Positions 7,646-14,336 of a DNA stretch of 20,785 nt are shown here, piece after piece. Both the position numbers and the translations under genes were made by a program. Below the pieces are notes generated by a model. It was not told the DNA's origin. It did no database searches and saw nothing but the letters and a program-made list of their open reading frames with translations. The stretch is from JACPFJ01 sp041738275 (GTDB taxonomy: Bacteria > Desulfobacterota > Desulfuromonadia > Geobacterales > Pseudopelobacteraceae), in assembly GCA_041738275.1 (NCBI GenBank), contig JBGSQD010000330.1, positions 1 through 20,785 of the forward strand. Direction: 5' to 3'. Each line of letters opens with the position of its first letter. Within the stretch, counting starts at the first letter, position 1.

Positions 7646-8323
7646 ATGGCTATTCCCTGGAAAATCGTTGACAGCGTTTCTACCGAAGAGGGAGTTCTTC
7701 AGTTGCGGCAGCGCAGTGAACGCGATTTTCTCATTACTGTCGGCTCGCAAGTACTCATGAACAGTTCGGCACACCGCTCCGAGGTTGCTCTCGGCCAGCT
7801 GTCCTGTTGTCACTTGAAGGCACACACCAACCCACGGGTGCTTATGGGCGGCTTGGGGATGGGATACACACTCAGGGCAGTGCTTGACGTCCTGCCTGTG
7901 TCGAGCCAGGTTGTCGTGGCCGAGTTGAATCCGGTCGTCGTGGAATGGTGCCGAGGTCCCTTGGCAGCCCTTACTGCAGGCGCAGTCTCAGACCCTCGTG
8001 TGTCAGTGGAGATCGTTGATGTTGCCGATTTTATTAAAAGGTCAACAATAACTGCATCGGAGCAGGGCTTTGACGCCATCGTTCTCGACCTTTACAGGGG
8101 GCCTCACTTCCATACCGACAAACGCGATGATCCGCTTTACGGCAGCAAGGCTATCGAGTTTGCCCGATCAGCTCTCAAGCCTGGTGGGGTCTTTGGTATA
8201 TGGGGTGAAAATTACGATGAGGGGTTTTCCCGGCGCCTGCAAGCCGCAGGTTTCTCGGTTTCCACTAAAAGGCCGGGACGAGGGGGCCTGCTGCACGTTG
8301 TCTTTCTGGCGGTTCGTACTTAA
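7646..8323 (+). CDS. Spermidine-synthase-like protein (SAM-dependent fold), function unknown
   Basis: A 225-residue protein with a Rossmann-like fold resembling the catalytic part of spermidine synthases. The nucleotide-binding glycine loop is LMGGLGMGYTLRAVL (about 66-80), the acidic strand end is VVVAELNP (89-96), and IVLDLYRGP (145-153) corresponds to the active-site strand. True spermidine synthases are about 280 residues, carry an N-terminal beta-domain and have a D-x-x-D-P pattern at the active site. Here the N-terminal part is short and only one aspartate (D148) is followed by LYRGP, so polyamine synthesis is doubtful. It may be a methyltransferase or an inactive relative. GAGG at 7633-7636 precedes the ATG by 9 bases. 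It probably shares a transcript with rsgA, which gives no firm hint of function. Confidence 0.82.
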   Translation: MAIPWKIVDSVSTEEGVLQLRQRSERDFLITVGSQVLMNSSAHRSEVALGQLSCCHLKAHTNPRVLMGGLGMGYTLRAVLDVLPVSSQVVVAELNPVVVEWCRGPLAALTAGAVSDPRVSVEIVDVADFIKRSTITASEQGFDAIVLDLYRGPHFHTDKRDDPLYGSKAIEFARSALKPGGVFGIWGENYDEGFSRRLQAAGFSVSTKRPGRGGLLHVVFLAVRT

Positions 8324-8478
8324 CCAGTTTCTATTAACGCCACAACCGCTGTTTCATATTCCGGTTCTTGAAGAACGTCCGTGATGTACTCTGTCTGCTG
8401 GTTACTTCTGCAATGGTCCAAACTTCATCACCCTCAAGCTGACAATCGATTCCTTGATCCAATCCCGAAAACTGAAAT

Positions 8479-9645
8479 CTAAAAGTAATAACTGAAATCC
8501 TTCATCTCAAAGGGTGAATCATTCAGGCATTCGATAAAGACATCCACGATAAATGGATCGAACTGGGTGCCTTTCTGTTTCAGTAATTCGCGGATGGCAG
8601 TCTCCTTGTCCAGGGCCGGGCGATAGGAACGGGCTGAAACCATGGCGTCAAAAGAATCGGTAATGGACACGATACGGGCATGGAGCGGAATCTGCTCGCC
8701 TTTCAGGCGACCGGGATAACCGGTGCCGTCCCAGCGTTCGTGGTGGTGCAGGATGGTGGGTACGATGTGGCTCAGGTTTTCGATGCCAACAATGAAGAGC
8801 GTGCCTTTGAGCGGGTGCTCGCGGATCAGGGTTTCTTCCCTTAAATTGAGCCCTTCAGGCTTGTTGAGCAATTGTTCTTCGGTGCCGATCTTGCCGATAT
8901 CGTGAAGCACGGCGCCAAGGTAAAGATCGCGGAGCTCGGTATCCGGGAGATTCAGTTTTGATCCGATGCACAGTGAGTATTCTGTCACCCGTTTGGCATG
9001 ACCCTGAGTATAGGAGTCCTTCATCTCAAGAGCCCCAACCAGTGACTGGATGGTGTTGTTAAAGAGCCGCTGGTCCCATATTTCATTTTCCAGCTGTGCG
9101 TCCGGGACCAGCAGGTCCTTTCCGATTGCCTCGGAAACGTGTCTTCCGGCCAGTCGGGATACGACGGCAAGTGCGTACGCGATCGCAGTGCCTGGACCCT
9201 GACTGGTAATGATATTCCCGTCAGTAACGACCTGGCTGTCTTCATATTGTGCGTCACCCAGCTTGTCTTTGTAGTCGGGGTAGCATGTAATCCGCTTGGC
9301 TATGAGGATTCCAGCTTCAGCGAGCACGATTGGCGCTGCACCGATGGCGCCGATTAATTTGCCGGCTGTGTCGAAGTCGATCAGCAGGCGTTTTATCCGG
9401 GAATCCTTGATCAGGTTGTTTGTGCCGGGTTGGCCGCCGGGGAGGATGATCATGTCGAAACCAACGGCAGTCAAATTGTCAATGGTCTCATCGGGAATAA
9501 TGCTGACTTTTCTTGCGCTGGTAACCTGGCCTGGCTGCAGACCGGCAAGTACAACAACAATCTCGGCCCTTCGCAGTACATCCACCAGGGCAAGTGCCTC
9601 TATCTCCTCAAAGCCGTCGGCAAGCGGAATAAGAACTTTTGGCAT
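8479..9645 (-). CDS. DJ-1/PfpI domain fused to HD-GYP phosphodiesterase domain
   Basis: A 388-residue soluble two-domain protein. Residues 1-185 form a DJ-1/PfpI-like domain closely following human DJ-1: LADGFEEIEAL, PDETIDN, IILPGGQPGTNNL and TSQGPGTAIAYALAVV. E16 matches the conserved glutamate of DJ-1, but the nucleophile cysteine position is glycine (G102 in GAIGAAP). Residues about 195-375 are a complete HD-GYP domain with HD (H248-D249, LHDIGK), HHERWDGTGYP (301-311) and ITDSFDAM (328-335). HD-GYP domains cleave cyclic dinucleotides (c-di-GMP, in some cases 3',3'-cGAMP). ATG 9645 is chosen because AGGGGGA precedes it; an ATG at 9693 would add 16 residues with no ribosome-binding site. 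A small-molecule or redox input controlling second-messenger breakdown is inferred, not shown. Confidence 0.93.
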   Translation of the reverse strand: MPKVLIPLADGFEEIEALALVDVLRRAEIVVVLAGLQPGQVTSARKVSIIPDETIDNLTAVGFDMIILPGGQPGTNNLIKDSRIKRLLIDFDTAGKLIGAIGAAPIVLAEAGILIAKRITCYPDYKDKLGDAQYEDSQVVTDGNIITSQGPGTAIAYALAVVSRLAGRHVSEAIGKDLLVPDAQLENEIWDQRLFNNTIQSLVGALEMKDSYTQGHAKRVTEYSLCIGSKLNLPDTELRDLYLGAVLHDIGKIGTEEQLLNKPEGLNLREETLIREHPLKGTLFIVGIENLSHIVPTILHHHERWDGTGYPGRLKGEQIPLHARIVSITDSFDAMVSARSYRPALDKETAIRELLKQKGTQFDPFIVDVFIECLNDSPFEMKDFSYYF

Positions 9646-9672
9646 AAATCCCCCTAATAAGTAAAAAACAAA

Positions 9673-9703
9673 TTTATAGTAACGTAAAAGCACAAAAAAT
9701 CAA
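9673..9703 (-). promoter_or_regulatory. Possible promoter of the DJ-1/HD-GYP gene
   Basis: On the minus strand TTGATT (9703-9698) and TATAAA (9678-9673) resemble -35 and -10 boxes, but with a long 19-base spacer. They lie in the AT-rich gap between the transporter and this gene. Transcription from here would start below the ATG at 9693, in line with the start at 9645. The call is weak because of the spacing. Confidence 0.35.
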
Positions 9704-9783
9704 GAAATTATCAGTACATAGTCTGTTATAGGATAAGACCTGGACAAGCTGGAACAGATGATTTGCATCAGCTGAAATCGCTG

Positions 9784-11136
9784 TTACTGCTTGCCGTTTG
9801 CCATTTTACGGCTTTCAGGTGTGCGGCGCAGCATCCACATGAAGAGAGGTCCTGCCAGTGCGCCGACACCGACACTGGCAAAGGCCAGCCCCCATTGTCC
9901 GTTGATTCCCGGTAACGGCTGCCACTCGCGGAATGTATCCAGTACCCATCCGAAAACAGTAGGTGAGATCATCCCCAGAGAATAACCAACCAGGGATTGA
10001 AGTCCCATGGCTGCACCAAGGTAGCCCGGAACAACCAGTTCGGTCAATCCGGTTGAGAAGACCGGAGAATCCGCTACTACCAGATAGCCGTAGATCAAGC
10101 CGACAGCCAGGGTCAGCCAGATATTGGTGTTGATCAGCCATCCGAAGCTGAATGAGAACAGGGCACTGGCCAGCATGACGATGCTGATGGTGGCGGTTCG
10201 TCCAAAACGATCCGAAAGGGTGCCGGTGATGGCGGTGGAAAAAGCGCCTATGCCGATCAGGGCTGCGGCAATGGTGGCGGCAAAACCGGTTGCCCGTCCT
10301 GTCTCCACTCCCCAGCCGATCAGTGCCGAGGTGAAGAAGGGAGCCAGCCAGCTTCGCATACCGTACATTTCCCACATATGTGCGCCGTAACTGAGGATCA
10401 TCAGCAGTGCCGGCCGGTTTTTAAGTACTTCAGCGTTATATCCGCCTTTGCTCCGGGTGCGGATGGTGGGACGGTATCCTTTGAAAATCGGGATAGAGAG
10501 GATTGCTCCGGTTAATACCCCACCGGAGCAGACCATAAAGGCGATGCGCCAGCCAAAAAAATCGGTCAACCATCCGGTAACGGCCAGCGATATTGAAGCA
10601 CCCAGTACCAGCGAACCGACGTAGATGCCGATAGCCTTTCCGCGCATGCATGGATCAAAACGTTCAGCAACCAGCTTGAGCCCCGGCATATAGGTGCCGC
10701 CCATGCCGATGCCGGTCAAGGCCCGCAGAAAAAGGCCGCTGTAAAAATCATGGGCATACAGGGCAAAGAGCAGGTTGCCCACGGCAGACCACACGGCGGC
10801 GATGATAAAGATCTTTTTGATGCTTATTCGATCGGAGAGGGTGCTCAGAATTACACCTGAAGCAATGTAACCCAATTGGTAAACCGAGAAGATCATGCCG
10901 GCCCGGGTGTTGCTCATGTCCCATTCAGAACGCAGGATAGGGAGGATGGCCGAGTAGTTGATAAAGACAAGCATTATGAAACATTGACAACAGCAAAGAA
11001 GCATCAACCAGCGGGTATTTTCCCGATCTTTATTCATATTGCGACCGGTAAAATTCCAATTGTTTTGTTCCGGATAAGTGACATTGTCGGTACCCTGGCG
11101 GGGAGGCGAATCATGGCCGGGGGGAGGGATTTTCAT
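9784..11136 (-). CDS. Major facilitator superfamily transporter
   Basis: A 450-residue polytopic inner-membrane protein with about 12 hydrophobic segments. The MFS loop signature between helices 2 and 3 is visible (SGVILSTLSDRISIKKIF), and its repeat-half counterpart is TGTLSDRFGRTATISI. The start at 11136 overlaps the rfbC stop by four bases (ATGA), which favours translational coupling. It gives a 33-residue hydrophilic, proline-rich lead (MKIPPPGHDSPP...) before MNKDRENTRW. An internal ATG at 11037 would remove that lead but has no better ribosome-binding site. The first membrane helix carries a cysteine cluster (LLCCCQCF). The substrate is unknown; the general look is that of sugar/organic-anion or efflux-type MFS members. 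Coupling to a dTDP-sugar gene is the only context. Confidence 0.9.
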   Translation of the reverse strand: MKIPPPGHDSPPRQGTDNVTYPEQNNWNFTGRNMNKDRENTRWLMLLCCCQCFIMLVFINYSAILPILRSEWDMSNTRAGMIFSVYQLGYIASGVILSTLSDRISIKKIFIIAAVWSAVGNLLFALYAHDFYSGLFLRALTGIGMGGTYMPGLKLVAERFDPCMRGKAIGIYVGSLVLGASISLAVTGWLTDFFGWRIAFMVCSGGVLTGAILSIPIFKGYRPTIRTRSKGGYNAEVLKNRPALLMILSYGAHMWEMYGMRSWLAPFFTSALIGWGVETGRATGFAATIAAALIGIGAFSTAITGTLSDRFGRTATISIVMLASALFSFSFGWLINTNIWLTLAVGLIYGYLVVADSPVFSTGLTELVVPGYLGAAMGLQSLVGYSLGMISPTVFGWVLDTFREWQPLPGINGQWGLAFASVGVGALAGPLFMWMLRRTPESRKMANGKQ

Positions 11137-11678
11137 GGGAACAGCTCTGCATTTCTGAAGAAGCTGCCTTGCTGGTCTTTGGCCGAGACCACAGGGGTTT
11201 CGGTCAGTGGCCAGGTGATCGCCAGGTCAGGGTCGTCCCAGGCAATGCAGCGCTCATGTTCCGGCGACCAGAAGTCCGTGGCCAGGTAAAGAAATTCGGC
11301 AAAATCGGAGATGACATAGAATCCGTGAGCGAATCCCGGCGGCACCCACATCTGGAGTTTGTTGCCCGCCGAGAGGCGGGTGCCGAACCACCTGCCGAAT
11401 GTGGGTGAGCTGCAGCGAATATCCACTGCCACGTCAAAGACCTCGCCGGACACGACCCGCACAAGCTTGCCCTGGGGGTGTTGAATCTGATAATGCAGAC
11501 CGCGCAGGACCCCGGCGGCCGAGCGGGAATGGTTGTGCTGGACAAAACGGACCTGTTGTCCGGTCAGCTTTTGCCAGGTACGTTCGTTGAAACTCTCGTA
11601 GAAAAAACCTCGATCGTCACCAAAAACCTTTGGTTCGACTAAGAAAATATCCGGTATTTTGGTTGTGATGATGTTCAT
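11133..11678 (-). CDS. rfbC: dTDP-4-dehydrorhamnose 3,5-epimerase
   Basis: RfbC (RmlC) epimerises dTDP-4-keto-6-deoxyglucose at C3 and C5 on the way to dTDP-L-rhamnose for cell-surface polysaccharide. The 181-residue cupin protein has the full family pattern: GFFYESFN (24-31), VQHNHSRSAAGVLRGLHYQ (46-64) with catalytic H62, VDIR (85-88), MWVPPGFAHGF (110-120), FLY with catalytic Y132, and D168 in SAKDQ. The usual tyrosine pair after that tyrosine is FW here (ATDFWSPEHE). AAGGAT stands before the ATG. The other three genes of the pathway (rfbA, rfbB, rfbD) are not nearby, so this is an orphan copy. Its stop codon overlaps the start of the transporter gene. Confidence 0.95.
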   Translation of the reverse strand: MNIITTKIPDIFLVEPKVFGDDRGFFYESFNERTWQKLTGQQVRFVQHNHSRSAAGVLRGLHYQIQHPQGKLVRVVSGEVFDVAVDIRCSSPTFGRWFGTRLSAGNKLQMWVPPGFAHGFYVISDFAEFLYLATDFWSPEHERCIAWDDPDLAITWPLTETPVVSAKDQQGSFFRNAELFP

Positions 11679-11790
11679 GGATGATCCTTGTAAACTTGAA
11701 TCCGGATGTAATTGCCGGTATTGTTTTGAAATATAAGTAGCAAATTACCGTCAGCTGCCGCAAGCGATACTTATGCTGTCTGCAATTATT

Positions 11791-11812
11791 ATCCAGAAGG
11801 TGCTGGATTTTT
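11791..11812 (+). promoter_or_regulatory. Hairpin with T run in the leader of the M16 peptidase gene
   Basis: ATCCAG (11791-11796) and CTGGAT (11803-11808) form a perfect 6-bp stem with a 6-base loop, followed directly by TTTT. It ends about 25 bases before the peptidase ATG. No plus-strand gene precedes it, so if it acts as a terminator it would act on the leader of the peptidase message. The stem is short, so the function is uncertain. Confidence 0.35.
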
Positions 11813-11837
11813 CCTTGAAACTGGGTATGATTGTCAC

Positions 11838-13100
11838 ATGATAACTTCCTCAATACTTAACAATGGTGTGCGAGTCATTACCCAGCGTGTCGAACATATG
11901 CATACCGTCTCCATGGGCATCTGGGTGGCCAACGGTACACGGCATGAATCGTCTGACGTCAACGGTATTGCTCATTTTATCGAGCATCTCCTTTTTAAGG
12001 GGACCAAGCGGCGCAATGCGCGGCAGATCTCTCTGGAAATGGATTCCATGGGCGGCATCCTGAATGCCTTTACCGGACATGAGTATGTTTGCTATTACGC
12101 CAAGGTGCTGGCAAAATTCCTGCCCCGCATGACCGATCTAATGACGGATATTTTCCTGCATTCCATCTTTCCTGCCGAAGAGCTGGAACGGGAGCGGAAG
12201 GTCATCCTGCAGGAAATCAAGATGCGGGACGACAATCCGGAAGAGTGTATCCACGACAGATTCCACCAGAGCTTCTGGTGCAACCAGCCCTTGGGGTATT
12301 CCATCCTCGGTTCGGAAGAGACGATATTGTCATTATCCCGTGACACGATCGTCGGCTATAAGATGAGTCGCTATCATCCGGAAGAAATCATCATCTCGGC
12401 CGCCGGCAACGTCAGGCATGAGGATCTGGTCGGATTGATGGAGTCGGCTTTCTCGGCCATTGCATCGGACTGGGCAACGCGCAACTTGGTCAAGGCCTTA
12501 CCTTCTGTCGGAAGATGTGCCAACCTGAGTGAACGTGACCTGGAACAGACCTTGGTCTGCATGGGCACCAATGCCCTGCCGCATGATCATCCCGACCGTT
12601 ATGGACTGTTCCTGCTTAACAGCATCCTGGGCGGGGGAATGAGCTCCCGCCTGTTCCAGGAGATTCGTGAAAAAAGGGGATTGGCCTATTCGGTTTATTC
12701 CTATGTCATCTCTCATGCCGATTCAGGCGCGCTGGTCGTGTATGCAGGTACCGAACAGGGTAATTGCTGCGAGGCGATCGACATTGCTCTGGGACAGATA
12801 CGCAGGATAAAGCAGGAACCGGTGCCTCAGGATGAACTGGATTCATTCCGCGAACAGCTCAAGGGCAGAACCCTCATGTCCCTGGAAAGCAGCGATAACC
12901 TTATGACTCGTCTGGCAAAGAACGAGATTTTCCTCAGGCGTAATCAGCCGATCGATGAAGTCCTTGCCGGTTTCGATGCCGTAAGCGTTACTGATGTGCA
13001 AAGGCTGGCCAATGAAATCTTTGATGGTGGCTGTCTGAACCTGGAAGTCATGGGCAGAACCGCTGGTCTGAACTTCGATGTGGAAAGCTATGAGTTGTAA
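11838..13100 (+). CDS. M16 family zinc peptidase (processing-peptidase-like)
   Basis: A 420-residue M16B-type metallopeptidase related to the beta subunit of mitochondrial processing peptidase and to bacterial PqqL/YmxG-like proteins. The inverted zinc motif HxxEH is HFIEH (H46, E49, H50), and the third zinc ligand E126 lies exactly 76 residues after H50 in ERERKVILQEIKM, so the active site is intact. The C-terminal half shows the usual second M16 domain with GGGMSSRLFQEIREKRGLAYSVYS (about residues 263-286). ATG 11838 gives the standard N-terminus (ILNNGVRVI). No signal peptide is seen, so it should be cytoplasmic. The ribosome-binding site is weak, and a small hairpin lies in the leader. 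A terminator-like hairpin follows the gene. Confidence 0.94.
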   Translation: MITSSILNNGVRVITQRVEHMHTVSMGIWVANGTRHESSDVNGIAHFIEHLLFKGTKRRNARQISLEMDSMGGILNAFTGHEYVCYYAKVLAKFLPRMTDLMTDIFLHSIFPAEELERERKVILQEIKMRDDNPEECIHDRFHQSFWCNQPLGYSILGSEETILSLSRDTIVGYKMSRYHPEEIIISAAGNVRHEDLVGLMESAFSAIASDWATRNLVKALPSVGRCANLSERDLEQTLVCMGTNALPHDHPDRYGLFLLNSILGGGMSSRLFQEIREKRGLAYSVYSYVISHADSGALVVYAGTEQGNCCEAIDIALGQIRRIKQEPVPQDELDSFREQLKGRTLMSLESSDNLMTRLAKNEIFLRRNQPIDEVLAGFDAVSVTDVQRLANEIFDGGCLNLEVMGRTAGLNFDVESYEL

Positions 13101-13153
13101 TTTTGCCCGGATTTGCCGCACCGTAATTTTCCTGTCATGAAGATCAAAAGAAT

Positions 13154-13180
13154 AGCCCCCTTGAGGAGGGCTTTTCTTTT
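13154..13180 (+). terminator. Probable intrinsic terminator of the M16 peptidase gene
   Basis: AGCCC (13154-13158) pairs with GGGCT (13168-13172). The stem extends inward with one mismatch and a tight loop, and a T-rich tail TTTTCTTTT (13172-13180) follows. It lies about 55 bases after the stop codon. The stem is imperfect, hence the moderate confidence. Confidence 0.65.
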
Positions 13181-13206
13181 GGCTGCATTATGTGATACGT
13201 AGTCTG

Positions 13207-13235
13207 TTGCGAAAATCCTGACCCTGATATATAGG
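13207..13235 (+). promoter_or_regulatory. Possible promoter of gmk
   Basis: TTGCGA (13207-13212) and TATAGG (13230-13235) are separated by 17 bases. The overlapping TGATATATA (13225-13233) also resembles an extended -10 element. The site lies after the previous terminator and about 50 bases before the gmk start, where a promoter is needed. Confidence 0.45.
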
Positions 13236-13282
13236 CTATGTGTGTTACCGAAATTATTTTCTGAAACTAAAAAGGCTGATTC

Positions 13283-13891
13283 ATGAAACGTGAAGGATTG
13301 ATCATGATCATCTCCGCTCCATCCGGAGCGGGTAAAACCACCCTCTGTCGCGAGCTCCTGAAACGCTTTCCGGCCATGCGGGAATCTATCAGCTATACCA
13401 CCCGTCAGCCACGGGCGGGCGAGGTCCACGGCGAGGATTATTTCTTCGTCTCCAGTGACGAATTCCAGCTCATGATTGCGGAAGATGCCTTTGCCGAGTG
13501 GGCCGAGGTCCACGACAATCTGTACGGAACGGCTATGAAAACCCTCGAAGAAGCACGTAAGGGTGGTGTAGACCTGGTGCTGGACATCGACTGTCAGGGA
13601 GCGTTTAAGCTTAAGGAACAGTTTGAGGGAGGCAGTTATGTCTTTATCCTGCCGCCCAGCATGGCCGAGTTGCGCCGCCGCTTGGAAAGCCGTTCCTCTG
13701 ATGCTGCCGAGGTGATTGAGCGTCGAATAACAGGGGCAGCTGCGGAGATCAAGGAAGCCCGATGGTATGACTACATCATAATCAACGATCGTATTGAGGT
13801 TGCCTTCGAGGAATTATCCGCGATTGTTACGGCGCACAACCACCGTACCTTTCGAATGCTGGAGCAGGTGTCGAAATTGTTTGATATTTGA
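13283..13891 (+). CDS. gmk: Guanylate kinase
   Basis: Gmk phosphorylates GMP to GDP with ATP and supplies the guanine nucleotides that are also precursors of (p)ppGpp. The 202-residue product has the P-loop SAPSGAGKTT (11-20), the GMP-binding stretch SISYTTRQPRAGEVHGEDYFF, the lid-region DIDCQGAFKLKE and a C-terminal RRITGAAAEIKEA helix. ATG 13283 is preferred over the internal ATG in MIISAPSG because AAGG precedes it by seven bases and the longer form matches family length. It heads a gmk-rpoZ-rel series also known from enterobacteria, where gmk, rpoZ and spoT are neighbours, so the pairing of nucleotide supply and stringent response is conserved. Confidence 0.97.
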   Translation: MKREGLIMIISAPSGAGKTTLCRELLKRFPAMRESISYTTRQPRAGEVHGEDYFFVSSDEFQLMIAEDAFAEWAEVHDNLYGTAMKTLEEARKGGVDLVLDIDCQGAFKLKEQFEGGSYVFILPPSMAELRRRLESRSSDAAEVIERRITGAAAEIKEARWYDYIIINDRIEVAFEELSAIVTAHNHRTFRMLEQVSKLFDI

Positions 13892-14027
13892 GGATAAATA
13901 GGGTAAAAATATCGTTCCAATTCAGCTTCTGTTCTGAAGTAGTCTTTATCAGGGTCAGAAATCATTAGCTTCACATCCTGCGTTTCGGTATGTAAGCATT
14001 TTATAAGCAGGCGGAAGGAGTATCAGT

Positions 14028-14240
14028 ATGGCACGAGTAACGGTAGAAGATTGCCTCGATAAAGTTGAAAATCGTTTCCTCCTCGTCATGTTGGCGTCCA
14101 AGAGGGTCAAACAGCTTTATAAGGGGGTTAAACCCTTGATTGAGTCCAAAAACAATCGACAGGTCGTGACCGCCCTGCGAGAGATTGCGGCTTCCAAGGT
14201 CACCTACGAGGTTATCAAGAAACAACAGCACGTCAAATAA
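14028..14240 (+). CDS. rpoZ: RNA polymerase omega subunit
   Basis: A 70-residue omega subunit, which helps fold and hold the beta-prime subunit of RNA polymerase and forms part of a ppGpp-binding site in proteobacteria. Recognisable family features are MARVTVEDCLDKVENRFLLV at the start and the conserved helix with ALREIAASKVTYE. A strong GGAAGGAG stands before the ATG. The 136-base gap from gmk contains no obvious terminator, so gmk and rpoZ may share a message. A strong hairpin-T-run follows rpoZ, ahead of rel. Confidence 0.95.
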   Translation: MARVTVEDCLDKVENRFLLVMLASKRVKQLYKGVKPLIESKNNRQVVTALREIAASKVTYEVIKKQQHVK

Positions 14241-14251
14241 ACCACAACCCC

Positions 14252-14286
14252 GGGTGAAAGTGCAATTGTGCTTTCACCCTTTTTTT
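14252..14286 (+). terminator. Intrinsic terminator between rpoZ and rel
   Basis: GGGTGAAAG (14252-14260) pairs perfectly with CTTTCACCC (14271-14279) around a 10-base loop, followed by seven T (14280-14286). It lies 11 bases after the rpoZ stop codon and 50 bases before the rel start codon. Confidence 0.92.
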
Positions 14287-14336
14287 ATCCTGCCTTTGCA
14301 GCACCATTCCAGTTCTCATCAGGCGATTAAAAACGT

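Noticed and set aside
8334..8504. A 55-codon open frame on the minus strand directly behind the DJ-1/HD-GYP stop, with a fairly protein-like translation (CQLEGDEVWTIAEV).
   Set aside because: It has no ATG near its beginning, no ribosome-binding site and no recognised family, and the HD-GYP protein ends naturally, so neither a frameshifted extension nor a separate gene can be supported.
8499..9030. A 13-base direct repeat (TCCTTCATCTCAA) near both ends of the HD-GYP coding region.
   Set aside because: Both copies lie in coding sequence and encode the same short EMKD peptide; no duplication extends around them, so chance is likely.
13977..14011. CCTGC/GCAGG pairing just before the rpoZ ribosome-binding site, considered as a translation-control hairpin.
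   Set aside because: It is a five-base stem with a long loop; too weak to claim without conservation.
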